A stretch of 64,000 bases of DNA from Dasyornis broadbenti (lineage: Eukaryota > Chordata > Aves > Passeriformes > Dasyornithidae), in assembly GCA_013397935.1 (NCBI GenBank), contig VZRN01011464.1, positions 4,439,587-4,503,586 on the forward strand. Direction: 5' to 3'. The stretch's first letter is position 1; every line of letters starts with the position of its first letter. Positions 24,927 to 37,315 of this stretch are shown here, one piece after another. Below the pieces are notes generated by a model. The model had not been told where the DNA came from. It ran no database searches and was given only the letters and a program-made list of their open reading frames with translations. Both the position numbers and the translations under genes were made by a program.

Positions 24927-26477
24927 AGACCAAGAGACCATGTATGTACATGGACACATACAGATACAGAGACACATATAGACTGTGAAAGGGATTTTGA
25001 AATGTACTTTCTGATAAAAAAAATTACACTCTGAAAAAAATGACAGCATTGTTTTTGATTATGTTAATTTACATATAAAAATGTAATCTGAATAGAAATG
25101 TTTCAAAATGTCTGATATGTTTCAAATCTTCATTATTTTATTAATATTGTTACAGTGACATTATGGCAAATCTTCCTACACAATAGTTTTAATAATCTGA
25201 TTGTCTAACTAGACACAAAAATATCAGAACTCTTTCCCTCTGATTTTTCTGAGAAGATTAAAATAGTCTGCTGCCATGTGTTTTTTTAAAACCTGTACAT
25301 GGCATCTATGATAAGACCTGCATGCATACATGCAATCCTCTTATTTCCTTACTCAGTATCATGATCCTGTAAAAAGAAGACAGAGAACAAACAGGCTTAC
25401 CGTGACACTGAAACTTATAAATATTGGAAGTAAAAAAGCCTGATTAACATTTCTAAGAGTTTTAAATATCTTATTTTGGTAAAGAAACAATGTATGTGGC
25501 TATACAAACAAGTTTTAATCTAGCTGTAAAAATCTAGTGAAAAACAATACTATATGAACTAGCAATAGTTGACCTTTTTCTGAAATAAGAGTCATCTTTA
25601 GGCAGGTTTCCAATATACGGCCACAGCTGCATATCAGAAGATGATGTTTTTTTTCACAGATGGAGGCACTGTAATTTTTGCTGAATATGTAAATGGTAAC
25701 ATGAGCAATTATAGCTCACACTTTTTAGTAAAATTATTATAGAATGTCTTTCTGGAACTTTAGTTAATATTTGCTGATCCCATCTGAAAACTCCCAATTT
25801 AACAGGTATTTAATACCGACTTCCAACAGTGCAGAGCAACATTTGTGAAAACTTTTTATTGAATTTTGTCAGAAACATATGTCTTCTAGGAGGTGATCGC
25901 TTTTGGAAAAAGTACTCAATGAAATATAAGGCAAAGTAATTTTCCTAGTATGAGTAATTGAAAGAAAATAATTTGGGCAAGTGAAAGCACTACATCTGTT
26001 AAGCAAGGAGAATTAGAGGGTATAGTGCCTAAATCACAACTGAACTCAAGTTTTTCAGAAGAGAAAAGTTGCAATCCTGTAACCAGCATCATTTGGGGAA
26101 GACGGTCTTGATGATATGTGTTAGTTACTGAAGATTAGCATAAAGACAGTCAGTGTAATCAGCCTTGTTTAACATGCTAAAAAATAGTCCAAAGACTAAA
26201 TAGTGCTGATTGGAGGTCACAGAAATTTGCATCATCCCCCAGCCCGAGTGTGCTTTTCATATAAACAGCTTTTAATACAGCTGGTCACAAAATTTCTGTC
26301 CCCCTACCATTTAATTTCCATTACAGATAAATTTGCTAATGTATATGCATAAATTACATATGCAGCATTGGCTGGTAAATGATACATCAGAGATAAAACC
26401 CGGCACAAAAATATCTTCCTGACGGCAGACTAATATACAAGGGGAAAGGAAAAAAGACCAGTAAGAAAATGAGAAAC

Positions 26478-26652
26478 CTGTTTTCATGTCCCTGTGGCTG
26501 GAGGGGCTGTGGAGGCGGAGGCTGGGCCACAGGGCTGTGCTGGGCGACGGGGCTCTGCTGCGCCAGGGGACTCTGCTGGGCCATGGGGCTGTGTTGCTGG
26601 GCCATGGGGCTCTGCTTCTCCGAGCTGGGGGCCGAGGCTGGGCTGTTCAGCT
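26478..26652 (-). CDS. MAGI2: MAGI2 exon, SP-x-AQQ low-complexity linker
   Basis: A 175-nt GC-rich exon encoding LNSPASAPSSEK, then a run of SPMAQQ / SPLAQQ / SPVAQ repeats, a Pro-rich stretch (PPPPQPL), and GHEN with a split Ser codon. It links PDZ5 to the DYRQ exon. The repeat has five units (SPMAQQH, SPMAQQ, SPLAQQ, SPVAQH, SPVAQP), and its exact pattern differs from the human pattern I recall, so it is probably a fast-evolving repeat. It should be disordered; the SP pairs are possible proline-directed kinase sites. Acceptor is TTATGCAG. The donor is GTTTCT, a weak match to consensus. Skipping the exon would shift the frame. Plus-strand open frames over it are compositional shadows. Confidence 0.94.
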
Positions 26653-26961
26653 CTGCATAATGGGGAGATGGAGATTAAAGACCTGTCACAGTGCATCATT
26701 TAATAAAGGGCAAAGGTAGACAATAATAATTTTTGGTCACACACTACCTCTGCAAATTTATGTTTTGTCACTTTTGCTCTCTCAGGTTATAATTAGATTT
26801 TAAGACATTTGAACCTAATGGTCTCCTTTTGATAGTCTGTGGGATCTGAAATCTTGGTCACTTCTCTAATTCTGGTTGACACCGTCATTATTTAAAACAC
26901 AATTGAACAAGGGAAATTGCTTCCATGTTTCACATATTCTTTTAAAGCATAGAAATACTGA

Positions 26962-27840
26962 TCACAGAATGACAGAATGATAGAATCATAGAATAGTTTG
27001 GGTTGGAAAGAACACTAAAGGTCATTTAGTTCAACCCCCCCTGCAATGAACAGGGACATCTTCAACAAGATAAGTTGCTCACAGCCCTGTCCAACATAGC
27101 CTTGAATTTTGACAAGAATGCCAGGATGGGACATCTACCACCTCCCTGAGCAACCTGTTTCATCACCCTCATCATAAAAAAATCTCTTTTCTATATTGGT
27201 CTGAATCTACCCTTTTTTAGTTCAAAGCTATAAGACCTCTTGTCCTATCACAACAGGCCCTGCTAAAAAGTCTGTCCCCATATTTCTTATAAGGCCCATT
27301 TAAGCACTGCAAGGCCACAATAAGGTCTCCTTGGAGCCTTCTCCAGGCTGAACAACAACTCTCTCAGCCTCTCCTCATAGGAGAGATGCACCAGCCCTGA
27401 GATCGTCTTCATGGCCCTCCTTTGGACTGGTTCCAATGGGTCCAGAGGACCCCACAGCTGGATGCAGAACTCCAGATAGGGTCTCAGGAGAGCAGACTAG
27501 AAGGGCAGAATCACTTCCCTCAACCTGCTCTTCCATCGAACTCATCTCCCATCAAATTCATCAAATTCATCAACTCCCCATCAAATTCATCTCTCTCCAA
27601 TTTAGAGAGAAGGATGTTTTTGGTTATCATGTCAAAGGCCTTACAGAAGTCCAGATAGGTGAGACCCATAGCGCCTCTCTTGTCCCTTGTTATCCACTGA
27701 TGTAGTTGCTCCATTGAAGGCCACTACGTTGGTCAGGCAGCACTACCCCTTGGTGAAGCTGTGCTGGCTGTCCTGAATCACTTCCCTGTCCACCACGTGT
27801 CTTAGCACAGCTACTAGATATTGGAAATGCTTTCCACTTG
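26962..27840 (-). mobile_element. CR1 LINE fragment, 3' end with octamer tail
   Basis: Reads 5' to 3' on the minus strand, the same direction as MAGI2. The 3' end near 26962 shows four octamer-like units of ATTCTATG type, the hallmark of CR1. Upstream, codons resemble the RT stretch YLDFCKAFD..ILLSKLE (about 27610-27660), then jump to the C-terminal QLWGPLDPL-like region (about 27420-27480), so an internal segment is deleted. A short expansion of ATCAAATTC units sits at the break (27547-27591). The element is 5'-truncated, as is usual for CR1. Confidence 0.92.
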
Positions 27841-30012
27841 GAAAAAAAAATTCAGTTTGAGAGAATGAACATTTTACTGCTTTCACTACTGTTTTGGATG
27901 ATAGACCTGTCACAAAAACTAAAACACTGGTGTTCTTATGTTAGGTCTTGCTGTCTTTGAGCTCATCAAGAGTTTCCTGTCTTTTTAAATTTTTGGGGAC
28001 TGTGAACAGTCTCAATAAATTCTGATTAACTATTTAAACCAATGTTTTATTTCACTGTATTGTGTCAAATGACCAGGGTTCACCTAGGAACACTGCAGAA
28101 AAACAGAATCCTTCTTTCCAAATGACACAAAATTCAAAAAGACAGAGAGACTGGCACAGGAAATACGGTTTCATTGCTTTGTTACAAATAAAGGATGCCA
28201 ATCTTCATTCCTGCTTCCTGCTGGACTTGGAGGAAGACACATCTGGCACTGAGGTCTTATCAAATATATTTCTTCCAACACACTGGCGCAGTCATGTTGT
28301 TCATCATTTACCTATTAGGAAGCATAAATGAGAGAGACTCTGCCCACAGGAGGACAGAGTACTGCAGAAGTTCCTGCATTATCGACAGCAAAGGCAAATA
28401 TTGTAGTTTTTTTATTCCTGCTTGCAACAGGAGTGAGATCAGTGTGACATGGTGAAAAATCACCAAAATGAACACATGTATGGCTGAGCATCCCTAACAG
28501 CAATAGCTACACATGATACAGATCTTGCCTAATTTTACATTTGAATCTACTTTTAATTTTTAGCAGCTTTATTTTAAAATTTTTAACATGTGAGTTCTTC
28601 CCTATGGCTGCACATTCGTAATGGCTCTCTACTTACCTAATTTATGCTCACAATTATTATAAAAAATTTGGCTACTTTATTAGAAGTATTTTCAATTTAG
28701 GATTAATTGTCAAAGAAAGCTTGTATATTTGCACTTAAAACACTCCTCATGCAGGCATAAGCAATAGCTGTCTATGTAATTACTATGCTTAAGGTTGTAA
28801 TTGCCCATTTTGCATCTGTGAGTCGCTTTTGTATTGCAAGTTTCAGAGAGGAAGATTGGAAATGTTGTCCCTCATTTCTACATTGCTCTCATAACTATGG
28901 ATGAACCCAGTCAAATCATGAGCTGCTTCTAAAACTGCTTTGCATTTATATGGTATTTTTCACCTGAAAGTACATTACAGAGGTATTAGATTTTTTTCCC
29001 AATTTTTATAAGCTGGGAAGCTAATTTCAGAAGGCAAATGAAGTGTCCCGTGTCAGTCACACAGGGAAGCTGTGCCTTGGGCACAGATCGTTTCTCACCA
29101 CTAGCACCTGAGAACATCTTGTAGTGCTACAACTCAGCTGCTTTCTTGCTGATTTAATGTATCCATCTCTAACACTGAACTATTGATGATGTAATTTAAC
29201 CTGGATATCAGAGAGGCTTAAATAAACTTTACGGACTGAATGAAGTATCTTGTTTTAGATGCTGGCAAAGCTGACCTCCAGTAATTACACAGACGCTAAT
29301 TGATGTGAATTCTCAATTTGTGTATGTCTGTGTTTTTCCCTTAATTGAATTCATTTAACAAAGCAGATGAGTTCCCTCAGTTGGAGACCGTGACCAGTGT
29401 CAGACTATTTCCCTGTCCCGTTGCTGGATGCAGCAGCAGAAGGTGAAGGTCATTTAACTGGACCATGGATCAGTAAGTAATTCCATTAATTTCTGTGTGT
29501 CATTCCCAGCTCTGCTGGTATTTGTTGCTGAGATACAAAGACACAGTCTCATGAATGTGGTACAATGCGTGCAGCAGGGTAGCACATTGTTAAACTTAAA
29601 AAAGCCCAGAAATCAACCCCAAGCCCCATGGAACCAACTTCAAAAGATCTTCATTGATTAGATGTGGATTAATGACCAGAATAATGAGTCTACCCCCTTA
29701 TCCTCACCCTACAAATGAGATAATTTAGGGTTCAATTCTTTTCTGCCTTGTGCATTTACAGTGATATATCACTATATGATAGTGATGGAGGAAACGGCCA
29801 AATCTGAACTCTTCCTTCACATCACTTTTTGTCACACGTAGCTGGTAGCTGAACATGCCTGGTGACAGCCATTGCAGTCTCTTGTGAATGCTTTGTCAAA
29901 CTTTGGCTTGGCTTATAGCAAGATATAAGGGAACAAACTCAAAACTTGGCTCTTTTGTAGAGCACTGTTCCATGCAGAAGACAATTCTTGCAAAAGACAT
30001 TAATATCCTCTT

Positions 30013-30027
30013 TCTCTCTCTCTCTCT
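30013..30027. repeat. (TC)n microsatellite
   Basis: Uninterrupted TC run of about seven units in an intron. Confidence 0.85.
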
Positions 30028-30243
30028 GGTTTCTTTAGGTTTGCTTTAAACCCTTTTCATAACTTGAAACCTTTTCAAGAATTCAGATCCTATCTGAGCT
30101 AGTTCTAAGCTCGTAATTCTGGTGTGCTGCATGTTACAGCTGAGGAAGGAGAACAAAAGATGCTCTTTCAAGAGGTGACATAATTTAAGCTAATTGGAGG
30201 CTACTTAAAATTTTCTTCCTGTTTCTAAGGGCCATTGACTTAC

Positions 30244-30429
30244 CCTCCTGAGGAATGATGCGAAGAGTTACACTGAGACCTGCATCTTTAATTAGCTTCA
30301 CAATATCTGCATGAGGCATGTTAATAATAGACTGGCCATTCACAGCTAAGATCCGGTCTCCAACTTTAAGTTTTGCACAGCGATCCGCAGGACTTCCATC
30401 AATTATCCGCCCTATTTTATGGGGTACAG
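30244..30429 (-). CDS. MAGI2: MAGI2 exon, second part of PDZ5
   Basis: A 186-nt exon: two bases finish a Thr codon, 61 codons run from VPHKIGRIIDG to TLRIIPQE, and one base remains. It contains the conserved PHKIGRII strand, the GSPADRC turn, KVGDRILAVNG, and the alpha-B helix NMPHADIVKLI. His39 is at the class-I-defining first helix position. Acceptor TTTCTTGCCTAG and donor GTAAGT are both strong. Intronic sequence upstream on the gene strand is also open, but the AG and the homology boundary both fall at 30429, so codons further upstream are not exon. Confidence 0.97.
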
Positions 30430-32477
30430 CTAGGCAAGAAACAATAGACACAGTTAACACATGCTGAAACAAATGGACATGTTCCCAAGCAAAAGAAAAT
30501 AAGTTCATTTGGAAGAAAGTTCTATATGAATTAAAAAACAGCTTGTGTAAAAACATATAAGAATATGAATTCTTATGCAATGTCATTTGCATTAACACAG
30601 TACTGTGTGTTTTCACTAAAATTTCAGAATCCGGATGCATATATATTACATGGCATATACATATGAAGTCCAAAGTAATTTTATAATTCAGCTATTTTGC
30701 AAACCTGTCATGAAATAACCCAGTAAGACGATCAGGAAAACAATAAGGCATTAAAACAGTGAAAGGGAATAAATTTGCACAATAAGTAGTAGTCATAAAT
30801 TGTCTCCCACCTCCTGGTTTACAGAATTTCTTTATTTGTATGTTGCAATAGAAGTACTAAAAACATTATTTACTTTATATACAAAAAAAAGTTACTAAAA
30901 ATGCCCAGGGTTCATGAAATTGTCCTCCTCCATTCAAATATGTTTATTGATAAATAGAAATAATACTTAAGATTTATTGAGATGTGTAGTTCTCACATCT
31001 CAGACACAAATAATAAATGAATATAATTGAATTTACAGTTGACTGTGAGTACATAGCCAGGTAGAACATCAAAACATCTCAGCCCCCTTCTCTAAACATT
31101 ACAGAACAACTTTGCTTCTCCTTTTGTTCTTCTCTGTGGTTCTTTGCATTTCTGTTTACTCCATCCAAGCTCTTGTTCTGTTTTTTCCCTCATTTTCCAT
31201 TGAATTTTCTAAATATTATTTTTGCTTTTTTTTTTGCCCAGTGTTTCCACCCTATTATCCTCTGTTTTTTAACTAAATGCATATGCTATAGCTGACTCTT
31301 TTCTCTAGGCTCCCCAAAGAGCATGCTACTTTTCTTTCTCCCAACTATTCATAAATAAGCTTATCACAATTAAATTTGACTATATAGTCTATTAATATCC
31401 TAATGATGTTAGATTATTCCTCCACAGTCCCACACTTCAGTCTTGAAAAAGAGCACAAAGCAGCTCAGCCCCATTACCCACCTTTAAATTAGTGTTTTAA
31501 AACAGTGTGTTTTTTTCAAAAATAATATAACCTTAACATTTTATTATCTACAGAGAACCTGGAATAATGAAAGAAAATATTGTTCAAACACTTTTTGGGA
31601 AATATCTAGGCTATCACTGCTCATATAAACCAATGCTCTAACAGAAGATGTGTTCAGAATACATTGCTGGCAGAACAAATTTCTCAGCACCCTGATAAAC
31701 ATTTACTGAAGGTTTTGGTGGCTAACACAGATTGCACATCTGATAAAAAGTCACAATACACATACCTCAAAGTGACTTTTGTTTCTAGTATAGATGTAAG
31801 TGTTGTTTATTGTGCTAAAAATTAATTTTCTGAGAACTGAAAATATGAGTACTCTGAAGTGCAAGCCATAATCAAACTGCATGCTTCTTTACCACTATAG
31901 CTCAGGCGAGAATATAAATTAAACCAGGGCTTTAGTAATACAGACACAATTAATGTACTTCAGAAATGTCTCGGTGCTTAGGAAATAAGCACCTAATTTA
32001 TGTCACAACGTCTAAACATTTCTATGTTTTAAAATATACCAAATATGTATAGCCACACTTTCCACAAAAATTTTTATTTTGCCCTTAATGCAAATGTATA
32101 ATTGCCATACATACATATAAGTGAGCAAACAAATAAGAGTAACTGGACTCTTACACAGTTTATGTTCACACAGAGCCTTTTTCATCAAATCAGCTCTTAA
32201 AGCATCACCAAGAATCATTTAAATTAATACTAAAATGTGCCTGTTTCTGGTATATGTAATAAAAGATCTGTCTGAAATTGTCATGTCTGTACTATATATT
32301 AGTGGAGATCTGAAAATGAGACTGTCTTATGTGAAAAAGCAGAAAATTTAGTAGTAAGAAAAAAGGGGAAATATGGCAGAGATACCACAGCTAAAATTTC
32401 TGCACTTGCCATTTCTAACCCTAAAGATGTTTTTGCTAGCCTAAATATTTAAAGTAGAGACATCATTTCAGTAGTAA

Positions 32478-32505
32478 GGGGTGTGGGAGGGAGGGGGGGG
32501 GTGGG
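32478..32505 (+). other. G-rich tract with G-quadruplex pattern
   Basis: At least four runs of three or more G separated by one to three bases, including a run of nine G (32493-32501). This satisfies the simple G-quadruplex pattern on the plus strand, which is the template strand for MAGI2. The minus strand is correspondingly C-rich. Confidence 0.7.
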
Positions 32506-34074
32506 AAGTCCTATTAATCTGCCTGAAAAATTTTTTGTTGGACTTCTTGTACCTGACAAATGAACAGAGCAGATGTCTGCATGTTTGAGATGTCTGCTGA
32601 AATCAAAGCTGGAGGTGGAAGAGCCATGAGAGTGTAATTCTGATCCAAATCCTGAGAAAAGGGAAGGGACGGAGAAAGACGAGGAGCTTGGTGTTCTTTT
32701 CTTCTTCCCTTTAAGCCTAATGGCTTTCACCTTCCTGATAAAGGTACCTACTTGAAACGTTTTGGTATCCCTCAACTCCCTTCATTCTGTCGTGTTACAA
32801 AAGGACGAACAGTAGGTGACCACCAGAACAAAGCCTGTGTCTGTCAAGGTGCCTTTTCTACTGTGCTCTGGTATTTGAGGATTTAAAGCTTCTCTTCTCA
32901 GGTTGTATTGGTGCTGTGTGTTGCCATATGATCTTATTGCAAAGTAGTGTGTGGGAAGAATTTGCAGAAGGTGTCTGAATCTCTGTTGGATTCAAGGTTA
33001 CACTGTTATGCTCTATAGGGTTTTATGGGCAAATCTAGTGACTTACTCATGGAGCTCATGGCCATCCAGCAGAAACTGGCTTATGCACACTTAGATAATA
33101 TGAGGAGAAGTTTATCTCCTGGCTCCTTCCCTCCCAGTAATATTATCCTGAGGAGTTTCTGTTCTTTGCTTCTCTTCCCAATGGAACTCTGCCTGAGAGC
33201 CCTCCAAAGCCGCAATATCATCCCAAATGCTGCCATCATCCCAAATGCTTCCTTGGGAAAGGAGAATTTATTTAAGGCTTTATTTTCAAACATGAGTGCT
33301 TCTAAGGGACTCAGATTGTCTGATGTGCAGGTTGTTCACAAAAAGAAACAAGTATGTTGAAATATGTTAGAAAACTTTCCATTTTTAGAGAGCCTTTGGT
33401 GGTGAAATACTTACTTTGAAGGAGTTACTCTTATACGGGATTAATTAGGTAAAAGTTAAAGAACAAAGGTGGAAATGAACTGTGAATTTCCATAATGGAG
33501 GACTTTTATTGTTTAGAATGATCATACCTAAAACAAGTGTGGAAGAACTGTAAACTGTCAGTAGGGAGTGGGTTGAGTGAAGTGGCAGACAAGATCTTAT
33601 GAAAAGAATTGCAAGATGATGCACGTAAGGAAAAAATAACCTTGCCTAAGTTTAAGCAGAAATGAGCCCTAAATTAATTATTATCACTCAAGAGACTTTG
33701 GAATGCATGCCTACTTCTCTAAAAACATAAACTCATTAAAACAGTCAATATGACACTAAGAGTTAGAAAAAGAAAAACAAATGAAACAAATCTAAAGTCT
33801 GAATACTGCTGATAGTTTCAGTATCCTCATCTCAAAAATCATAGCAATGAACTCACAAAGATTCAGAGAAGTGAAGCATGGCAGTCAGAAGCAGAAACCA
33901 GCCTCTGCTTAAAGGAGTTGTCCATGAACTTGCTGTCTACATCTTGGGAAAGAGAAGCTGGGGCAACCTTCTGGAGGGGCAGAAGAATAAAAGGATTCAA
34001 AAAGGGATTAAACCAATTTTTAATCAGCAATGGGGTGGACCCATTGCTGCGTAAATCAGAGTCTTGGGACCATG

Positions 34075-34225
34075 TGGTCTCTCCCAGCATGGCAGTCTCT
34101 TCTTGGGAAGAAACCTCCCATGCCTGGCATTTAATTAGGGTTTAGTTAATATATCATATTTGGTTTTTTAAAATTTCATCTTTGGTGTTTTAGCTTGTTT
34201 CTGAATACATCATTTGGACCTACAG
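34075..34225 (+). repeat. Unclassified dispersed repeat, copy A
   Basis: About 120 bases from GTGGTCTCTCCCAGCATGGC to TTTGGTGTTTTAG are roughly 90 percent identical to the reverse complement of copy B. They are followed at once by AGCTTGTTTCTGAATACATC (34192-34211) and ATTTG, also present in copy B but on the other side. It could belong to an LTR or another interspersed family; the family was not recognised. Confidence 0.8.
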
Positions 34226-35199
34226 GTGCTGCTCATGTGTTTTCAAAGAACAACACTGTGAGTTTTCTTAGAGCAAACCCATCAAGGGAATCAAGGTTTT
34301 TCTAATAGACCTACAGGGCCCATTTTGCTTTCATTAGAATCTTGAATTAAAGTATATAAGTTCCATTATTTTATCTTAGATCTTCAGCTTTCTAAGGTAT
34401 GTGCTCTCCTTCCCACCTAGCTTCTTATGCCTGTGCTATGCATGCAAATATGTTCCATGTCAGCACACAGTGGGATGTTTTCATTCATAGATTCATTAAT
34501 CTTATAAAGAAAAATGGATTATTTTCACCTGCAAGTATGCAGCATGCCACAGATTTCTATTTTCCAAATAAGTGTCACATAAAATATCCTGTAAATATCA
34601 GGGAAATTTTTTTTAGCCTTGATGGAAAGTCCACCTTACTCAGGTTTCCCAAATTTTTGATTATCCCATAGCAATGGAATTATAGATGTTTATATTTAAC
34701 ATACCCTTCCAATTAAAATCTGATATGCTGGAGCATATTGGTTGAATGAAAACTCCTGCACATTTAGAAAATTGAGAATATAAAAAAAAATTCACTGGAT
34801 CAGGTGTATAACATTGAAAAGGACAGCTGGCTCAGGAAGGCTCATTTGCTTGGTTTACTGTCTATACCAGTTAAAATTAGAATGCATTACAAGAACTTAT
34901 CTGCCAGACGGTTTTAATAGATAAGGCAGAGGTTTGATTTTTTTTCCCTTAACTGATACTTTTTGGCATTTAGCTACTATATAGAGGGGAAAAACAGGAA
35001 AGTTGCTGTCTAAAAAATATAATGTCAACAGTTATGTCTAGAAGTACGAAACAGATGTAAAAGAATTACTGATGTAAATCAGAAAAGCCTTATTTCTGTA
35101 AATGTTTTCTTTGAATCAACTCCTTTTAGCTTGTGGGTCTTTCAAATGAGGGGAAATAATTTTCATTACCAAAAAGCAAGAGGCTGATAGATACATCAG

Positions 35200-36075
35200 T
35201 CTTATTTAACTAATTCATCAATAGCCTGGGTGAAAGGACAGAGTTGTACCCTCAGCAAGTTTGCTGATGTTACAAAATTGGGAGGAGAGGCTGATACACC
35301 TGAAAGCTCTGCTGGCCAGACCTGGGCAGTCTGGAGACTTGGCGGGAGAGGAACTTAATGAAGTTTGAACAGCCAAATGCAAGCTCCTGCATCGAGGGAG
35401 GAATGACCTCAGGCAGCAGCACAGGCTGGGGCTGAGCTGTGGAAAGCAGCTCTGGGGAGAAGGACCTGGGGGTGCTGCTGGACAACAAGCTGTCCATGAG
35501 CTGGTGCTGTGTCCTTGTGGCCAAGAAGGACAGTGGTGACCTGAGGAGCATCAGGAAGACCACTGCCAGCAGGTCGAGGGAGGAGATCCAGTCCCTCTAC
35601 TCAGCCCTAGGGAGGCCACATCTGGGGTCCTGTGCCCAGTTCTGGGCTCCTCAGTACCAGAAAGACATGGAACTACTGGAGAGGGCAGAGTGGAGGGCTA
35701 AGAGGGTGATTAGGGGACTGGAGCTTCTCTCTTAGAGGAAAGGCCGAGGGAGCTGGGCCTGTGAGAAAAGATGGCTGAGGGGGCTTGCATACAAGTATCT
35801 TAAGGGTGGCTATCAAGAGAGTAGAGACAAACAATGGGCATTTGGCACAAACTGAAACACAGAAAATTCATTCTGAAAATCTTCTTTCCTTTGAGGGTGG
35901 CTGCACTCTGGACCCCGCTACCCGAAAGGTGATGAAGTCTCCTTCTCCACAGATATTCAAAACCCACCTGACTCAATCCTGTGCTATTTGCTCTGGGTGA
36001 ACCTGTTTTAGCAGGAGGTTGAACTCTGTGATCTCCAGAGGTCCCTTCAAATCCCAGCCCTTCTGTGATATACAG
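35200..36075 (+). mobile_element. CR1 LINE fragment, C-terminal RT region and 3' end
   Basis: Plus-strand, opposite to MAGI2. A frame at 35439-35735 reads EKDLGVLLDNKLSMS, then RPHLGSCAQFWAPQYQKDME and LLERAEWRAKRVIRGLE, which is the end of the CR1 ORF2 reverse transcriptase. Other parts are in shifted frames, and the 5' end is truncated. The 3' end is TCCCTTCAAATCCCAGCCC followed by a remnant of the octamer tail (TTCTGTGATA). Small indels suggest moderate age. Confidence 0.93.
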
Positions 36076-37315
36076 TGTTAGAAGCAGTATCTGTATTGAG
36101 CAACTGCTCTGGGTTTGTCTACAGCTGACCCAAGCATATGGACAAGGTATAACGACCCAAAATTTGTTCTCTGTTCTGCGACATGAAGGTGTGGTAAGGA
36201 TATTAATTTGAGTCATGGAGAGCAAAAGTGGGTTATTTTCATCAAGTAAAAATATTAATATAGAGAAAAATGTAAATTTGTGGTTATCAGTAAGTTTCTG
36301 AAAGCAGACCTTATCCACTTTCTAAATGCAAAGATTTCTTGTAAATCATTTTGTCGTTTAAGTTTTTAACTTAATTTCTCTTTAATGAGCTAAGAGCTGA
36401 TCATTGCACAATTAACTACCTTCTGGGAAAGCATCAGCTGCTACATGCCAACTCTGGGTCAGTTTGTGCCATAATGCTGTAAATATCAGAGCAAGACTTA
36501 GGAGGAGAGATTAATTACTTCAAATATAAAAGTTTTGGTTCTGTCAGGATTCAAATCTTCCCCAAGTCATGAAATTTTGAAAAATACACTGCAGAAAAGT
36601 TACATCCCATTGTAAGATCTTTTGTCAGGTAAGGTTTCTTCAGCATTGCTGCTCTCTGCTAGATTATTTTGGGTCTAGGATTATGCCTTCTGCCTTGAAA
36701 GGATTTCCTTCGTCTTAAGGTAGATATCCAACTATATCATTCCTGAGTGTCACATTTTGCATGACTTGATAGTATTGGAGAAAAAAGACCCTATATGTCT
36801 ATTTGGAAGGGCTGTGTGGTTTGTATGCATATAAATTCATTCTTACTAATTTCCCATATTTTCAACAGTTAAAAAGTATGTATTAATCCTTGTTTACAAT
36901 AACTTTTTCCCTTGCAGTCTCATTCAGTGTGCAGTCTAAAAGAACCAAGAAATTAATTGTTCCGCAAAGGGGCAGCTTGTTTTCTGTGCTCACTTTTAGC
37001 AAAAACAATGGGTTTCTTAAAAAAAAAAGCCACAAAACCAAGTCTTTCTCTATAGCCTGCTAATATTAAATGCTGCTCAGGTAACTCATTGTTTTGATAT
37101 AAGTGGATCAAATTCTCTCCAAAGTCTCATCCAGGCACATGCTGCCACTGTTCAATATGTACATATGTTTGGAGAACAGCTTGTGGCGAATTCTTAAAAG
37201 AAGCATGAATAGATAAGTAAAAAAATTTAAGGTGATAGGAAACATTTACCACCAGTCAAGTGATCTGGGACTTCCTTTAAAAGATTATATTATTAAATGC
37301 TCTGCTTAAATAAAA

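Larger units (their letters stand above)
23753..26477. other. MAGI2 intron with a tandem duplication and a perfect hairpin
   Basis: A 2.7-kb AT-rich intron. Two local structures stand out: the duplication at 24226-24297 and the hairpin at 24877-24926. No coding sequence was seen. Confidence 0.75.
26653..30243. other. MAGI2 intron with a CR1 copy
   Basis: A 3.6-kb intron. A minus-strand CR1 fragment fills 26962-27840, and a TC dinucleotide run lies at 30013-30027. Overlapping plus-strand frames of 86-89 codons at 28062-28455 have no recognisable domain. Confidence 0.75.

Noticed and set aside
26469..26719. Plus-strand Gly/Leu/Trp-rich frames and an alternative minus-strand Pro/Glu/Ala frame
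   Set aside because: Other-frame readings of the repetitive SP-x-AQQ exon; only the phase that joins both neighbours is supported.
30430..30673. N-terminal 80 codons of the long minus-strand frame over the PDZ5 exon
   Set aside because: They lie upstream of a strong acceptor (TTTCTTGCCTAG) in AT-rich intron and lose all PDZ similarity.
35439..35735. Plus-strand frame as a host gene
   Set aside because: It is the C-terminal end of a CR1 reverse transcriptase.
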